Shown here: positions 1 to 13,127 of the stretch, piece by piece
How the letters are laid out: each line of letters opens with the position of its first letter
Numbering within the stretch: position 1 is the first letter of the stretch
Origin: Gammaproteobacteria bacterium
GTDB taxonomy: Bacteria > Pseudomonadota > Gammaproteobacteria > Ga0077536
Direction: 5' to 3'
DNA: 64,000 nucleotides
Assembly: GCA_024235015.1 (NCBI GenBank)
Contig: JACKNG010000002.1
Coordinates: 124,001 to 188,000 of the forward strand
Position numbers and translations under genes: made by a program
The notes under the pieces: model-generated
What the model was told of the DNA's origin: nothing
What the model saw: only the letters and a program-made list of their open reading frames with translations
The model's database searches: none

Positions 1-3142
<3,142 letters not shown>

Positions 3143-3230
3143 GGTAATCACCATCCTGTTGAACCGAATTCGAGGGCGACGGGGGCGTCAGGGTTCCCTG
3201 GCGTAATCCCCGGCTGGAATCGCCCACGGC

Positions 3231-3264
3231 AAAACGCCGGCACCTCCACGGGGGAGGTACCGGC
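3231..3264 (-). terminator. Attenuator-like hairpin between rplL and rpoB
   Basis: On the minus strand a 12-bp stem (arms 3253-3264 and 3236-3247, one G:U pair) with a 5-base loop is followed by CGTTTTG. The short, impure T-run suggests partial rather than full termination. In Escherichia coli a partial terminator in the same gap sets the lower expression of rpoBC relative to L7/L12; the same role is inferred here. Confidence 0.6.
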
Positions 3265-3308
3265 CGGCTGAAAGGCGCCGAATTGTCGTGAGCCGCGCAA
3301 TGGCCTGC

Positions 3309-3695
3309 TTACTTGAGCTCGACCTGCGCGCCCGCTTCTTCCAGCTGCTTCTTGACGTCTTCGGCCTCCGCCTTCGGCGCCGCTTCCTTGACGGTCGACG
3401 GCACGCCTTCGACCATGTCCTTGGCCTCCTTGAGGCCCAGACCGGTGATGGCGCGCACGGCCTTGATGACGTTGACCTTGTTCTCGCCGAAGCTGGTCAT
3501 GACGACGTCGAACTCGTCCTTGGCCTCCTCGGCCGCGGCGCCGGCATCGGCACCACCACCGGCAACGGCCACGGTGGCCACGGCGGCGGCGGCCGACACG
3601 CCCCACTTCTCTTCGAGCTGGGAGACGAGTTCGGTGACTTCGAGAATGGTCAGGTTGCTGAGCGCTTCGACCAATTCTTCCTTCGAAACTGCCAT
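3309..3695 (-). CDS. rplL: 50S ribosomal protein L7/L12
   Basis: Stalk protein of the large ribosomal subunit, present as dimers bound to L10, that recruits translational GTPases. At 128 residues it is of normal family length. The N-terminal dimerisation helices (MAVSKEELVEALSNLTILEV) are followed by an Ala/Gly-rich hinge at about residues 35-55 and the globular C-terminal domain with KTIKAVR-like NVIKAVRAITGLGLKEAKD. A good ribosome binding site (AGGAGA) sits 8 bases before the ATG. It lies 39 bases downstream of rplJ, as in other gammaproteobacteria, and should be regulated with it through the L10 leader. Confidence 0.98.
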   Translation of the reverse strand: MAVSKEELVEALSNLTILEVTELVSQLEEKWGVSAAAAVATVAVAGGGADAGAAAEEAKDEFDVVMTSFGENKVNVIKAVRAITGLGLKEAKDMVEGVPSTVKEAAPKAEAEDVKKQLEEAGAQVELK

Positions 3696-3734
3696 TTTGA
3701 TGTTCTCCTGATACTACGGATCGCTGATTGACGA

Positions 3735-4262
3735 TCAGGCGGATTGCTGTGCATCGCGGTACGCGGCGAGGACGCGGACGACTTGTCCGGCCGGCTCCGC
3801 GAGGGTCCGCACGAGCTTGGTTTGCGGTGCCTTAAGCACCCCCAGAAGTTGCGCACGCGCGCTGTCGAGCGTGGGCATGTTCGCGAGCAGGGTGAGATCC
3901 TCCGCGGGTCTCGCCTCGCCGGCGAACGCGACCACCTTGGTCACGAGCTTCGCGTTGTCCTTGGAGAAATCGCGTACCAGGCGCGCGCCGGCACCCGGGT
4001 CTTCACCCGAGAACACCAGCAGCAGCGGGCCGGTCAGCGAGTCCTTCAGGCACTCGAAACTGGTTCCCTCGACGGCTCGGCGGGCGAGCGTGTTCTTGAC
4101 CACGCGCAGGAAGACCCCACTGGCGCGGGCCTTGGCCCGCAAGTCGGTCATCTGCGCGACGGTCAGACCGATGTACTCGGCCGCCACCGCGGTCTGCGAA
4201 TTCGCAGCTACTTCGTTGACTTCTGAAACAACCGCCTGCTTTTCCTTGAGGGTCAGACTCAT
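3735..4262 (-). CDS. rplJ: 50S ribosomal protein L10
   Basis: L10 anchors the L7/L12 stalk to 23S rRNA. The 175-residue product begins MSLTLKEKQAVVSEVNEVA and matches the family over its full length, including the N-terminal rRNA-binding domain and the C-terminal helix that binds L7/L12 dimers. The ATG is preceded by GGGAG. A leader of about 240 bases without a gene separates it from rplA. In E. coli the L10-L7/L12 complex binds such a leader and represses translation of both genes; the same feedback is inferred here. Confidence 0.97.
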   Translation of the reverse strand: MSLTLKEKQAVVSEVNEVAANSQTAVAAEYIGLTVAQMTDLRAKARASGVFLRVVKNTLARRAVEGTSFECLKDSLTGPLLLVFSGEDPGAGARLVRDFSKDNAKLVTKVVAFAGEARPAEDLTLLANMPTLDSARAQLLGVLKAPQTKLVRTLAEPAGQVVRVLAAYRDAQQSA

Positions 4263-4500
4263 TTGGTCATTTCTCCCGGTTAGACCTGTACTGGGTGGTA
4301 CGGTCGCACCATTTGTGGGCGCCCCACACGGGGGCTCCAGGGTTCACGGCGCCCTAACCGGGTAGCAAGCCACCCATAGGGGAACACCGTCTGCGCGGGC
4401 CTGTGACGCTTAACCGCCATGTGGCGGACCCGCGGTCTTTGACGGCTACCGGCGGTGAGGCCGGCAACCCAAAGTTGTTGGACTGACACCACGCCGCGCG
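4263..4500 (-). promoter_or_regulatory. L10-type mRNA leader upstream of rplJ
   Basis: This stretch has no gene but is rich in complementary segments. On the minus strand it contains GCGCAGACGGTGTTCCCC, resembling the conserved core of the ribosomal protein L10 leader family where the L10-L12 complex binds. It sits in the expected place between rplA and rplJ. The assignment rests on position and this short core; a covariance-model search (Rfam L10_leader) would settle it. Confidence 0.65.
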
Positions 4501-4503
4501 GGG

Positions 4504-5205
4504 TCAGACGGACTCCAGTGTGGACTTGTCGACGGCGAGGCCCGGGCCCATGGTCGTCGACAGCCAGATTGCTTTCATGTACACGCCCTTCGCCGCGCTC
4601 GGCTTGGCCTTGCGCAGGTCGGCGAGCACCGCCTCGAGGTTGGCCTGCAGCGCTTCGGGGGCGAACGATGCCTTGCCGATCGGCACGTGGATGATGCCGG
4701 CCTTGTCGGTCCGGAACTGCACCTGGCCGGCCTTGGCATTGCGCACCGCGGTCGCCACGTCGGTGGTCACCGTGCCGACCTTGGGGTTCGGCATCAGGCC
4801 GCGCGGGCCGAGGATCTGGCCGAGCTGGCCGACCACGCGCATCGAGGCGGGCGTCGCGATGACGACGTCGAAATCGAGCTTACCGCCCTTGATGTCACCG
4901 GCCAGGTCGTCCATGCCGACGATGTCGGCACCCGCCTCGCGGCCGGCATCGGCATCGGCGCCGTCGGCGAACAGCGCGACACGGACGCTCTTGCCGGTGC
5001 CGTGCGGCAGCACGGTCGAGCCGCGCACCACCTGGTCGGACTTGCGCGGGTCGACGCCGAGATTCACCGCGGCATCGACCGATTCGTCGAACTTGGCCGA
5101 GGCGGTTTCCTTCAACAGCGCGATGACGTCGCCGACCGGGCGCGGAACGTGGACGTCACCGACCTTTTCGCGGATGGCCCGCAGACGCTTGCCTACCTTT
5201 GCCAT
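4504..5205 (-). CDS. rplA: 50S ribosomal protein L1
   Basis: L1 forms the mobile stalk near the ribosomal E site. The 233-residue protein matches the family over its full length: MAKVGKRLRAIREKV at the start, then the conserved KFDESVDAAVNLGVDPRKSD, LPHGTGK and GPRGLMPNPK segments. The ATG lies one base after the rplK stop, with GGAG inside the rplK end, so the two are probably translationally coupled. In E. coli L1 represses this L11-L1 pair by binding the mRNA ahead of rplK. Confidence 0.98.
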   Translation of the reverse strand: MAKVGKRLRAIREKVGDVHVPRPVGDVIALLKETASAKFDESVDAAVNLGVDPRKSDQVVRGSTVLPHGTGKSVRVALFADGADADAGREAGADIVGMDDLAGDIKGGKLDFDVVIATPASMRVVGQLGQILGPRGLMPNPKVGTVTTDVATAVRNAKAGQVQFRTDKAGIIHVPIGKASFAPEALQANLEAVLADLRKAKPSAAKGVYMKAIWLSTTMGPGLAVDKSTLESV

Positions 5206-5206
5206 G

Positions 5207-5638
5207 TCACACTCCCTCCACTTCGAGGCCCATGCTGCGGGCGGTGCCGGCGATGGTGCGCACGGCGGCTTCGAGATCGGCGGCGGTCAAATCGGGCTGC
5301 TTGGTGCGCGCGATCTCTTCGATCTGGTCACGGTTGACCTTGCCGACCTTGTTCGAGTTGGGCGTGCTGCTGCCCTTGGGCACGCCGGCCGCCTTGCGCA
5401 GCAGGACCGATGCCGGCGGGGTCTTCGTCACGAAGGTGAAGCTCTTGTCGCTGAACACCGTGATGACGACGGGAATGGGCAGACCGGGCTCCATGCCCTG
5501 GGTCTTGGCGTTGAACGCCTTGCAGAACTCCATGATGTTCACGCCGCGCTGGCCGAGTGCCGGACCGACCGGCGGACTCGGATTGGCCTGCGTTGCGGGC
5601 ACCTGGAGCCTGATGTAGGAATCAATCTTCTTGGCCAC
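5207..5638 (-). CDS. rplK: 50S ribosomal protein L11
   Basis: L11 binds the GTPase-associated centre of 23S rRNA and is needed for stringent-response sensing. It has 143 residues, the usual length. The N-terminal PAGQA-like region reads VPATQANPSPPVGPALGQRGVN (shown in part), followed by the rRNA-binding C-terminal domain (VGKVNRDQIEEIA). The start codon is GTG, supported by GAGGAG eight bases upstream. It lies 98 bases downstream of nusG. Confidence 0.98.
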   Translation of the reverse strand: MAKKIDSYIRLQVPATQANPSPPVGPALGQRGVNIMEFCKAFNAKTQGMEPGLPIPVVITVFSDKSFTFVTKTPPASVLLRKAAGVPKGSSTPNSNKVGKVNRDQIEEIARTKQPDLTAADLEAAVRTIAGTARSMGLEVEGV

Positions 5639-5736
5639 GTTGTTGTCTCCTCGGGTACCAGCGCCGTGAGGCTCCCCGTAGTTTCACAATGCCACTGCGC
5701 GACGCGGCCGCGAGGCCGCTGCGCAGGGGTTCGGAA

Positions 5737-6264
5737 TCAATCCTTGCTGACCTGGCCGAACTCGAGTTCGACCGGCGTCGAACGGCCGAAGATCGAGACG
5801 GCCACGCGCAGGCGGCTCTTCTCGTAGTTGACCTCTTCGACCACGCCATTGAAATCGGTGAAGGGACCATCGACGACGCGCACCACCTCGCCGACTTCGA
5901 ACAGGACCTTGGGCCGGGGCTTCTCTGCGCCTTCCTGGATACGGTCGAGGATGGCCTGCGCCTCGCGCTTGGAAATCGGCGCCGGGCGATCGCTGGTGCC
6001 GCCGATGAAACCCATGACCTTGGGACAATCCTTGACCAGGTGCCAGGAGTCGTTGTCCATCTCCATCTCGACGAGCACGTAGCCGGGGAAGAACTTGCGG
6101 TCGCTCTTGCGCTTCTGGCCGTCCTTCATCTCCACGACCTCTTCGGTCGGCACCAGGATCTGGCCGAACTTCTCCTCCATGGCGTGCCGCTTGATGCGGT
6201 CTTCGAGTGAGCGCTTGACCTGGTTTTCGAACCCGGAATAGGCGTGCACTACATACCAGTTCAT
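5737..6264 (-). CDS. nusG: Transcription termination/antitermination protein NusG
   Basis: NusG binds elongating RNA polymerase and couples it to Rho or to the ribosome. From the ATG at 6264 the protein begins MNWYVVHAYSGFENQVKRSL, the standard family start, and is 175 residues. The N-terminal NGN domain carries FFPGYVLVEMEM; the C-terminal KOW domain carries VVDGPFTDFNGVVEEVN. An in-frame GTG at 6285 would add seven residues (MEPESVA) and overlap secE, so it is less likely. It lies 10 bases downstream of secE, the usual pair. Confidence 0.97.
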   Translation of the reverse strand: MNWYVVHAYSGFENQVKRSLEDRIKRHAMEEKFGQILVPTEEVVEMKDGQKRKSDRKFFPGYVLVEMEMDNDSWHLVKDCPKVMGFIGGTSDRPAPISKREAQAILDRIQEGAEKPRPKVLFEVGEVVRVVDGPFTDFNGVVEEVNYEKSRLRVAVSIFGRSTPVELEFGQVSKD

Positions 6265-6274
6265 TGCCACTGAC

Positions 6275-6655
6275 TCAGGCTCCACGTCCGATCAGGGTCT
6301 GGATCAAGGCGCCCAGCACCCAGTCGAGACCCCACAGGAGGAAGGCGAACACGATGACCACGCCGATCACGACCAGGGTGACCTGGGTAGTCTCCTGGCG
6401 GGTCGGCCAGACGACCTTGCGCACCTCGACCTGAGAATCGCGCAGGAAGGCGGAAATCTGCCGCCCCTTGTCGGTCTGCAGGGCGATGCCGATGGCGACA
6501 CCGACGGCCGCGATCATGCCCACCACGCGCAACAGCTTGGAAGCGTCTGCGAAGTAGTAGAACGCGACCAGGCTGCCGACGAGGACTGCCACCGCCACGG
6601 CGAGCTTGGCCGTATCCCAGGATGAACCGTGCTCGACTGCTGCTTTCGTGCTCAT
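6275..6655 (-). CDS. secE: Preprotein translocase subunit SecE
   Basis: SecE is an essential component of the SecYEG inner-membrane protein channel. Starting at MSTKAAVEHG it has 126 residues and three hydrophobic segments (about residues 18-37, 42-60 and 90-115). The conserved amphipathic VRKVVWPTRQETTQ precedes the last one. Three helices is the gammaproteobacterial form; many bacteria keep only the last. An in-frame ATG at 6679 would add eight residues (MRSLNSKF); neither start has a strong ribosome binding site, so the N-terminus is uncertain. The stop lies 10 bases before nusG. Confidence 0.94.
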   Translation of the reverse strand: MSTKAAVEHGSSWDTAKLAVAVAVLVGSLVAFYYFADASKLLRVVGMIAAVGVAIGIALQTDKGRQISAFLRDSQVEVRKVVWPTRQETTQVTLVVIGVVIVFAFLLWGLDWVLGALIQTLIGRGA

Positions 6656-6794
6656 GAATTTACTGTTGAGGGACCGCATCCGGCACTGTCACCCGTCGCG
6701 TAGCGGGACCCTGCAGCCCCGTCTCCACGTCAGCGATGACCGCCTGCCTTCAAATCCCCGGTCTGCTCTCCAGTCGTGCTTGCCATGTTGTAAG

Positions 6795-6870
6795 TGGCAG
6801 GCCAGGAGGGAATCGAACCCCCAACCTGCGGTTTTGGAGACCGCCGCTCTGCCAATTGAGCTACTGGCCT
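6795..6870 (-). tRNA. tRNA-Trp (CCA anticodon)
   Basis: The minus-strand sequence folds as a 76-base tRNA: acceptor arms AGGCCAG/CTGGCCT, D-arm AGCTCAATTGGCAGAGC, anticodon loop with CCA, T-arm with GTTCGATTC, and a genomically encoded 3' CCA. It lies between tuf and secE, the usual place for tRNA-Trp in this cluster. Confidence 0.97.
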
Positions 6871-6922
6871 AGACTCTGCCCGCCGCACGTGGCACGCCGG
6901 CCGCGTGCCGTTGCGGATTCCT

Positions 6923-8113
<1,191 letters not shown>

Positions 8114-8205
8114 GCGCGGTAATCTCCTGCTCTGGTCGTCGCTTGACGTTGTAGGTTGCTGATGTCTCTAAACGGCCTGAAAACGTCCGGCCCCGGGGCG
8201 GACGA

Positions 8206-8281
<76 letters not shown>

Positions 8282-8372
8282 TTTGGAGCAATATCTCATG
8301 AGCAGTAAGCCACCGCGGTGCACCTTGCGCGTTCCGTACTCGTCACCTGTCGCCTGCGGCTTGCTGCTCACT

Positions 8373-8446
<74 letters not shown>

Positions 8447-8492
8447 CTGCTGTTTGAGACCTGGTTCCGCGTACCCGTCAGACCCTGCTGCC

Positions 8493-8577
8493 TGGTGGAG
8501 GGGGTAGGATTCGAACCTACGAAGGCTGAGCCGGCAGATTTACAGTCTGCTCCCGTTGACCGCTTGGGTACCCCTCC
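8493..8577 (-). tRNA. tRNA-Tyr (GTA anticodon)
   Basis: An 85-base tRNA with a long variable arm on the minus strand, starting GGAGGGGTACCCAAGCGGTC. The anticodon loop carries GTA, and the T-loop TTCGAATC and 3' ACCA are encoded. It is the first gene of the tRNA-tuf transcript, about 10 bases after the predicted transcription start. Confidence 0.97.
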
Positions 8578-8593
8578 AAAACGGTAGCCGGAA

Positions 8594-8622
8594 ATTTTCG
8601 AAAGTTTTCGCGTTCCTGTCAA
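8594..8622 (-). promoter_or_regulatory. Sigma-70 promoter of the tRNA-tuf-secE-nusG transcript
   Basis: On the minus strand a perfect -35 box TTGACA (8617-8622) is followed after 17 bases by GAAAAT (8594-8599), four to five of six matches to the -10 consensus. A GC-rich discriminator follows and tRNA-Tyr begins about 10 bases after the expected start. A GC-rich discriminator is typical of stringently controlled stable-RNA promoters; that control is inferred. Confidence 0.75.
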
Positions 8623-8968
8623 CGTTTATCTGTCGCCGCGCGGCCTATCGCGGGCTTGCACGGCGGCCGGGCACGCACCGTTGCCGCTGGCGCGACCGAG
8701 TCGCGCGTCGCGGCGCCATCCGGCCACGTGCACGCCCCCTCGAAGCCGTCCTGGCGGCGCCCCGGACAGGCTCACGGCCGGCCCGACCACCCGGCTGAGG
8801 GACCACAAGACCAGACCAGAGCCGCCAAGTGCCGCACCGCCGGGCGGGCGCGGCAGGATGCTGCGCCGGTCACCAGCCGGTCAGGAACCACCACGTCGCG
8901 TCCTTCGCGGCCGCCGGCAGGCGCCCGAATAATTCTTTTAGATCAGTGGATTAACGGATCAGTTCGGG
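8623..8968. other. Non-coding gap between topA and the tRNA-tuf promoter
   Basis: Here 346 bases separate the topA stop from the promoter above. I see no convincing gene, tRNA or repeat. Just past topA there is a loose inverted pair GCCCGAA/TTCGGGC about 33 bases apart and two copies of CTGATC, but no hairpin with a T-run, so the topA terminator is not clear. The segment probably also holds upstream activating DNA for the tRNA promoter. Confidence 0.5.
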
Positions 8969-11281
8969 CTAGCTCTTGCGTGCACGTCCGCGCCGCGCGC
9001 CGCCACGCTTGGCCGGCGCATTGTCGAGCAGGGTCTGGCATTCCTCCAGGCCCAGGCTCGCCGGCTCGGTGTCCTTGGGCACGCGCGCATTGCGCTTGCC
9101 ATCGGTGACGTAGGGGCCGTAGCGTCCATTCAGGATCTTGATGTCGCTGTCCGGGAACAGCTTGATCTGGCGCGCGGCATCGGCCTTCTTCTTCTCCTCG
9201 ACCAGTTCGATCGCCCGTTCCAGCGTCACCGTGTAGGGGTCGTCCTCCTTGCCCAGGCTGACGAACTTGTCGGCATAACGGACGTAAGGGCCGAAACGGC
9301 CGATGTTGACCGACAGCGGCACGCCTTCCGGGGTCTCGCCCAGCTCACGCGGTAACTTGGTCAGCTCGAGCGCCTCTTCGAGCGTGATCGCATCCATGCG
9401 CTGGCCGGCGCGCAGACCATAGAACTGCGGCTTCTCCTCGTCTTCCACCGAGCCGATGATGACGTAGGGCCCGTAGCGGCCCATGCGCACGGCCACCGGC
9501 TTGCCGGTCTTGGGGTCGGTGCCGAGTTCACGCGCCTGGTTGGCTTCCTGGCGCGAGACATTTTCTTCCTTGTCCTTGAGCGTGGCCTGGAAGGGCTCCC
9601 AGAAAGCCTTGAGCAAGGGTCGCCACTCGCGCTCGCCACGCGACACCGCGTCGAGCTCATCCTCCAGCCTGGCGGTGAATTCGTAGTCGACGTAGCTCGA
9701 GAAGTGGTTGGTCAGGAAGGCGTTGACGATGCGCCCGATGTCAGTCGGCTTGAAGCGCTTCTTGTCGAGTTCGACGTATTCGCGCTGCAGCAGCGTCGAG
9801 ATGATCGAAGCATAGGTCGAGGGGCGGCCGATGCCGTACTCCTCCAGCGACTTGACCAGACTGGCTTCGGTGTAGCGCGGCGGCGGCTCGGTGAAATGCT
9901 GCTCGTTGCGAATATCGCCGAGGTCGATACGCTGCCCCTGTTCCAACGGCGGCAAGGCCTTGTCTTCCTGCTCGGCCTCGTCGCTGCCCTCGAGGTAGAC
10001 GCTCATAAAGCCGGGTTCGGTCACCGTGGAACCGGTGGCGCGGAATACGCCCACCTCGCCGGCCATCAGGTCCGCGCCGACGGTGTCGATGGTGGCGTGG
10101 ATCATCTGGCAGGCCACGGTACGCTTCCAGATGAGGTCGTAGAGCTTGAATTGCTCGTCGGACAGGTGCGACTTGAGGTCGGCCGGGGTGCGTACGCAGG
10201 ACGTCGGACGAATTGCCTCGTGGGCCTCCTGCGCGTTCTTCGAGCTGGTCTTGAACGCGCGCGGGCTCTTCGGCACCTGGTCGGCGCCGTACCTGCCGGT
10301 AATGAACGAGCGCAGCTCGGTGACCGCTTCCTGGGCCAGGTTGAGCGAATCGGTACGCATGTAGGTGATCAGGCCGACGGTGCCATTGCCGACGTCGATC
10401 CCTTCGTAGAGCTGCTGGGCGACGCGCATGGCGCGCTGGGCGGTGAAACCCAGCTTGCGCACGGCTTCCTGTTGCAGGGTCGAGGTGATGAAGGGCGGCG
10501 CCGGGTTGCGCTTGCGTTGCTTCTTCTCGATGTTGCCGACGACGAGTTCGCCGCCCGCCGCGGCCAGCAGGCGCTGGCGGATGGTGGCCGCCTGCTCGCC
10601 TTCGACGACCGAGAACTGCTTGATCTTCTCGCCCTCGAACTCGCTCAGCTTGGCCACGAACTGGCCCTTGGGCGCGGTCAGGTCCGCCTCGATGGTCCAG
10701 TACTCGCGGGCGACGAATTTCTCGATCTCCGCCTCGCGCTCGCAGATCAGGCGCAGGGCCGGACTCTGCACCCGCCCCGCCGACAGGCCCCGCTTGATCT
10801 TCTTCCACAGCAGCGGCGAGAGGTTGAAACCGACCAGGTAGTCGAGCGCCCGGCGTGCCTGCTGCGCGTTGACCAGTTCCATCGACACTTCGCGCGGTGA
10901 TTCGATTGCCTCCTTGATCGCCCGCTCCGTGATCTCATGGAACACCACCCGACGGATATCCTTGCCTTTCAGTAGGTCACGATCGCGCAACAACTCCACC
11001 AAGTGCCACGAGATGGCTTCGCCCTCGCGGTCGAGGTCGGTGGCGAGGTAGAGCGTGTCGGCCTTCTTCATGGCCTTGGCAATGGCGTCGACGTACTTCG
11101 CGTTGCGGTCGATTACCTCGTATTTCATCTGGAAATCGTGCGACGGATCGACAGCGCCCTCCTTGGGCAGCAGGTCGCGCACGTGACCGTAGGAGGCGAG
11201 GACTTCGAAATCCTTACCGAGATACTTCTTGATCGTGCTCGCCTTGGCAGGCGATTCCACGACGACCAGATTGCTAGCCAT
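8969..11281 (-). CDS. topA: DNA topoisomerase I
   Basis: Type IA topoisomerase that relaxes negative supercoils. The 770-residue protein starts MASNLVVVESPAKASTIKKYL (Toprim domain, with the metal-binding TDLDREGEA at about residue 80). The active-site tyrosine lies in ITYMRTDS near residue 310. The C-terminal part has three GRYGPYV/GRFGPYV-type repeats (near residues 590, 650 and 730) and a basic tail ending RRGRARKS. There are no four-cysteine zinc fingers of the E. coli type, so this is the repeat-tailed form. Downstream of smg and dprA in a conserved cluster. Confidence 0.97.
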   Translation of the reverse strand: MASNLVVVESPAKASTIKKYLGKDFEVLASYGHVRDLLPKEGAVDPSHDFQMKYEVIDRNAKYVDAIAKAMKKADTLYLATDLDREGEAISWHLVELLRDRDLLKGKDIRRVVFHEITERAIKEAIESPREVSMELVNAQQARRALDYLVGFNLSPLLWKKIKRGLSAGRVQSPALRLICEREAEIEKFVAREYWTIEADLTAPKGQFVAKLSEFEGEKIKQFSVVEGEQAATIRQRLLAAAGGELVVGNIEKKQRKRNPAPPFITSTLQQEAVRKLGFTAQRAMRVAQQLYEGIDVGNGTVGLITYMRTDSLNLAQEAVTELRSFITGRYGADQVPKSPRAFKTSSKNAQEAHEAIRPTSCVRTPADLKSHLSDEQFKLYDLIWKRTVACQMIHATIDTVGADLMAGEVGVFRATGSTVTEPGFMSVYLEGSDEAEQEDKALPPLEQGQRIDLGDIRNEQHFTEPPPRYTEASLVKSLEEYGIGRPSTYASIISTLLQREYVELDKKRFKPTDIGRIVNAFLTNHFSSYVDYEFTARLEDELDAVSRGEREWRPLLKAFWEPFQATLKDKEENVSRQEANQARELGTDPKTGKPVAVRMGRYGPYVIIGSVEDEEKPQFYGLRAGQRMDAITLEEALELTKLPRELGETPEGVPLSVNIGRFGPYVRYADKFVSLGKEDDPYTVTLERAIELVEEKKKADAARQIKLFPDSDIKILNGRYGPYVTDGKRNARVPKDTEPASLGLEECQTLLDNAPAKRGGARRGRARKS

Positions 11282-11346
11282 AGAGTTCGATTGAGGTTCG
11301 CTAGGGCGCGGCGCGCTGCCGATCCAGCGTCGCGGCGCGCCTCACG

Positions 11347-11826
11347 TCAGTGAAGGTTGCCATAGAGATCGTCCATCACGAGGTCCTCCATCCACAGGAA
11401 CGCCTGCTCCTGCCCGGGTTGGTTGAACAACACCATGAGGATGATCCACTTGAGCTGGACGATGTCGATTTCCTCGGATTCCAGTGCCAGAACCCGCTCG
11501 ATGACGATTTCGCGACTGGCCGGGTCGAGGACGTTGGCCTGCTCCAGGAACACCATGAAACCACGGCACTCGGCATCGAGCTTGCGCTGCTCGTCTTCGG
11601 TATAGATACGCGTTGACGTACTCGCCGGCAGCGGCTGATCGTCGGCGCTGGCGCGGTTGCTGGCGAGGTCCTGCAGCCAGTCGAATGCCTTGGCCACCTG
11701 GCCGGATTCGAACCCGGCGCTGTGCAGCTCGGATTTCAACCGGTCACGGTCCGCATCGAGCTCGATCTCATCGTCGATGTAGTGCTCGAAGAGATAGATG
11801 AGGATGTCGATAACGGTTTGTTTCAT
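11347..11826 (-). CDS. smg: DUF494 family protein Smg
   Basis: Small conserved protein of the DUF494/Smg family, always found next to dprA and topA in gammaproteobacteria; its biochemical role is not established. From the ATG at 11826 it reads MKQTVIDILIYLFEHYIDDE and has 159 residues, the family length, ending WMEDLVMDDLYGNLH. An earlier in-frame start would add 45 residues with no family resemblance, so it was not used. It lies about 65 bases upstream of topA and 109 bases downstream of dprA. Confidence 0.92.
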   Translation of the reverse strand: MKQTVIDILIYLFEHYIDDEIELDADRDRLKSELHSAGFESGQVAKAFDWLQDLASNRASADDQPLPASTSTRIYTEDEQRKLDAECRGFMVFLEQANVLDPASREIVIERVLALESEEIDIVQLKWIILMVLFNQPGQEQAFLWMEDLVMDDLYGNLH

Positions 11827-11935
11827 GAGCGGGCGAAGTCGTACTCGCGGGCCGCAATGCCTCGCGATATTAGCACTTGAGATTTGCAGGAGTGTCCGTC
11901 GGGGAGCGGTGATTGCGCCCGCTTGGCGACGCAGG

Positions 11936-13042
11936 TCACCGCGCACGGGTGTAAATTCCACCGGCCTGTGATTCGACGTGGCCGTCGAGTTCGAGAGCCA
12001 ACAGGATGGAGGAAACCTCCTGGACCGTCAATCCGCTGCGGACCACGGCATCGTCGATCGTGAACGGTGCCCAACCGCAAGTCTCGAGCAGGCGCCGCGC
12101 CGCGCCGTCCAGCGGCCGGGGTGACACCCCGGGGGCGGGCTGGCCGGCGGCGGCGCGCACGGCGAGTTGCGGCAGTTCGTCGAGGATGTCCTCGATCGAC
12201 TCGGTCAGCCTGGCGCCATCCCGAATCAAAGCGTGGCACCCACGACTCAGGGGATTGTGGATACTGCCCGGCATCGCAAACACCTCGCGGCCCTGTTCGA
12301 GCGCATGCATGGCGGTCGACAGCGAACCGCTGCGTGCCGCCGCCTCGACCACCAGCACGCCGAGCGCGAGTCCGGCGATGATGCGATTGCGCTGGGGGAA
12401 GTGGGCCCTGAGCGGTGCACAGCCCAAGGGGAACTCCGATACCAGCGCCCCCTGCGCGCGGACCTCACGTGCGAGGCCGGCATGGGCGCGAGGGTAGACC
12501 TGGTCCAGACCGTGAGCGAGCACCGCGACCGTCGAGCCGCCTGCCGCCAGGGCCCCTCGGTGGGCCGCCGCATCGGCCCCCAGCGCCAGCCCGCTGGTGA
12601 CGACGGCGCCGCGCAGGGCCACTGCGGCGGCGATATCCCGGGCCGCCTCACGAGCGCCGGCCGTGGCCTTGCGCGCGCCGACGATGGCGAGCTGCGGACG
12701 GGACAGGCAGGCCGCATCGCCAGCGACGAACAGGAGCGCAGGCGGTACGGCGATGGCGGCGAGCCGTGGGGGATAGTCGACATCGCCGGTCACGAGGGCA
12801 CGTCGCGCGGGATCGGCAGCTAGCCAGGCCAAGGTCGCATCGGCCGCGGCCCAGTCCGGGCGCAATCCGGCCCCGTGAACTTCGCGCTGGAGGTGTTCCA
12901 GCGCGTCTTCGGGGCCACTGGCCGGGCGTCCGAAGGATGCGGATGCCGCTGACCCGCGGCGCCAGCGGCTACCTGCGGCGCCTAGGGTGGCGTGACAGGC
13001 AAACAGCCGCCGCCACAGCGTGATGTCCAGTCCCTTGTCCAT
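11936..13042 (-). CDS. dprA: DNA-processing protein DprA
   Basis: DprA loads RecA onto incoming single-stranded DNA during natural transformation. The Rossmann-like core is visible: VGARKATAGAREAARDIA, then SGLALGADAAAHRGAL, VLAHGLDQVYPRAH and FPQRNRIIAGLA. A C-terminal winged-helix region (residues about 310-368) is also present. I chose the ATG at 13042 (MDKGLDITLWRRL), giving 368 residues; an upstream in-frame start at 13117 would add 25 residues without family similarity. With the pilus locus in the window, competence is possible but no other competence gene is seen here. Confidence 0.93.
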   Translation of the reverse strand: MDKGLDITLWRRLFACHATLGAAGSRWRRGSAASASFGRPASGPEDALEHLQREVHGAGLRPDWAAADATLAWLAADPARRALVTGDVDYPPRLAAIAVPPALLFVAGDAACLSRPQLAIVGARKATAGAREAARDIAAAVALRGAVVTSGLALGADAAAHRGALAAGGSTVAVLAHGLDQVYPRAHAGLAREVRAQGALVSEFPLGCAPLRAHFPQRNRIIAGLALGVLVVEAAARSGSLSTAMHALEQGREVFAMPGSIHNPLSRGCHALIRDGARLTESIEDILDELPQLAVRAAAGQPAPGVSPRPLDGAARRLLETCGWAPFTIDDAVVRSGLTVQEVSSILLALELDGHVESQAGGIYTRAR

Positions 13043-13127
13043 CGCCGCGCATGGTAGACCGGCGCGACCCGCGGCGGCCAGCGGATCGCGGCTCTCGCCG
13101 CGACCGGCGCCCGGCACGGACGGTGGT

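Noticed and set aside
8626..8932. Small open frames in the gap between topA and the tRNA genes
   Set aside because: Arg/Pro-rich translations with no ribosome binding site or family resemblance.
9704..10900. Plus-strand open frame of about 400 codons opposite topA
   Set aside because: Antisense shadow of topA; composition follows from high GC at third positions, and no domain is recognisable.
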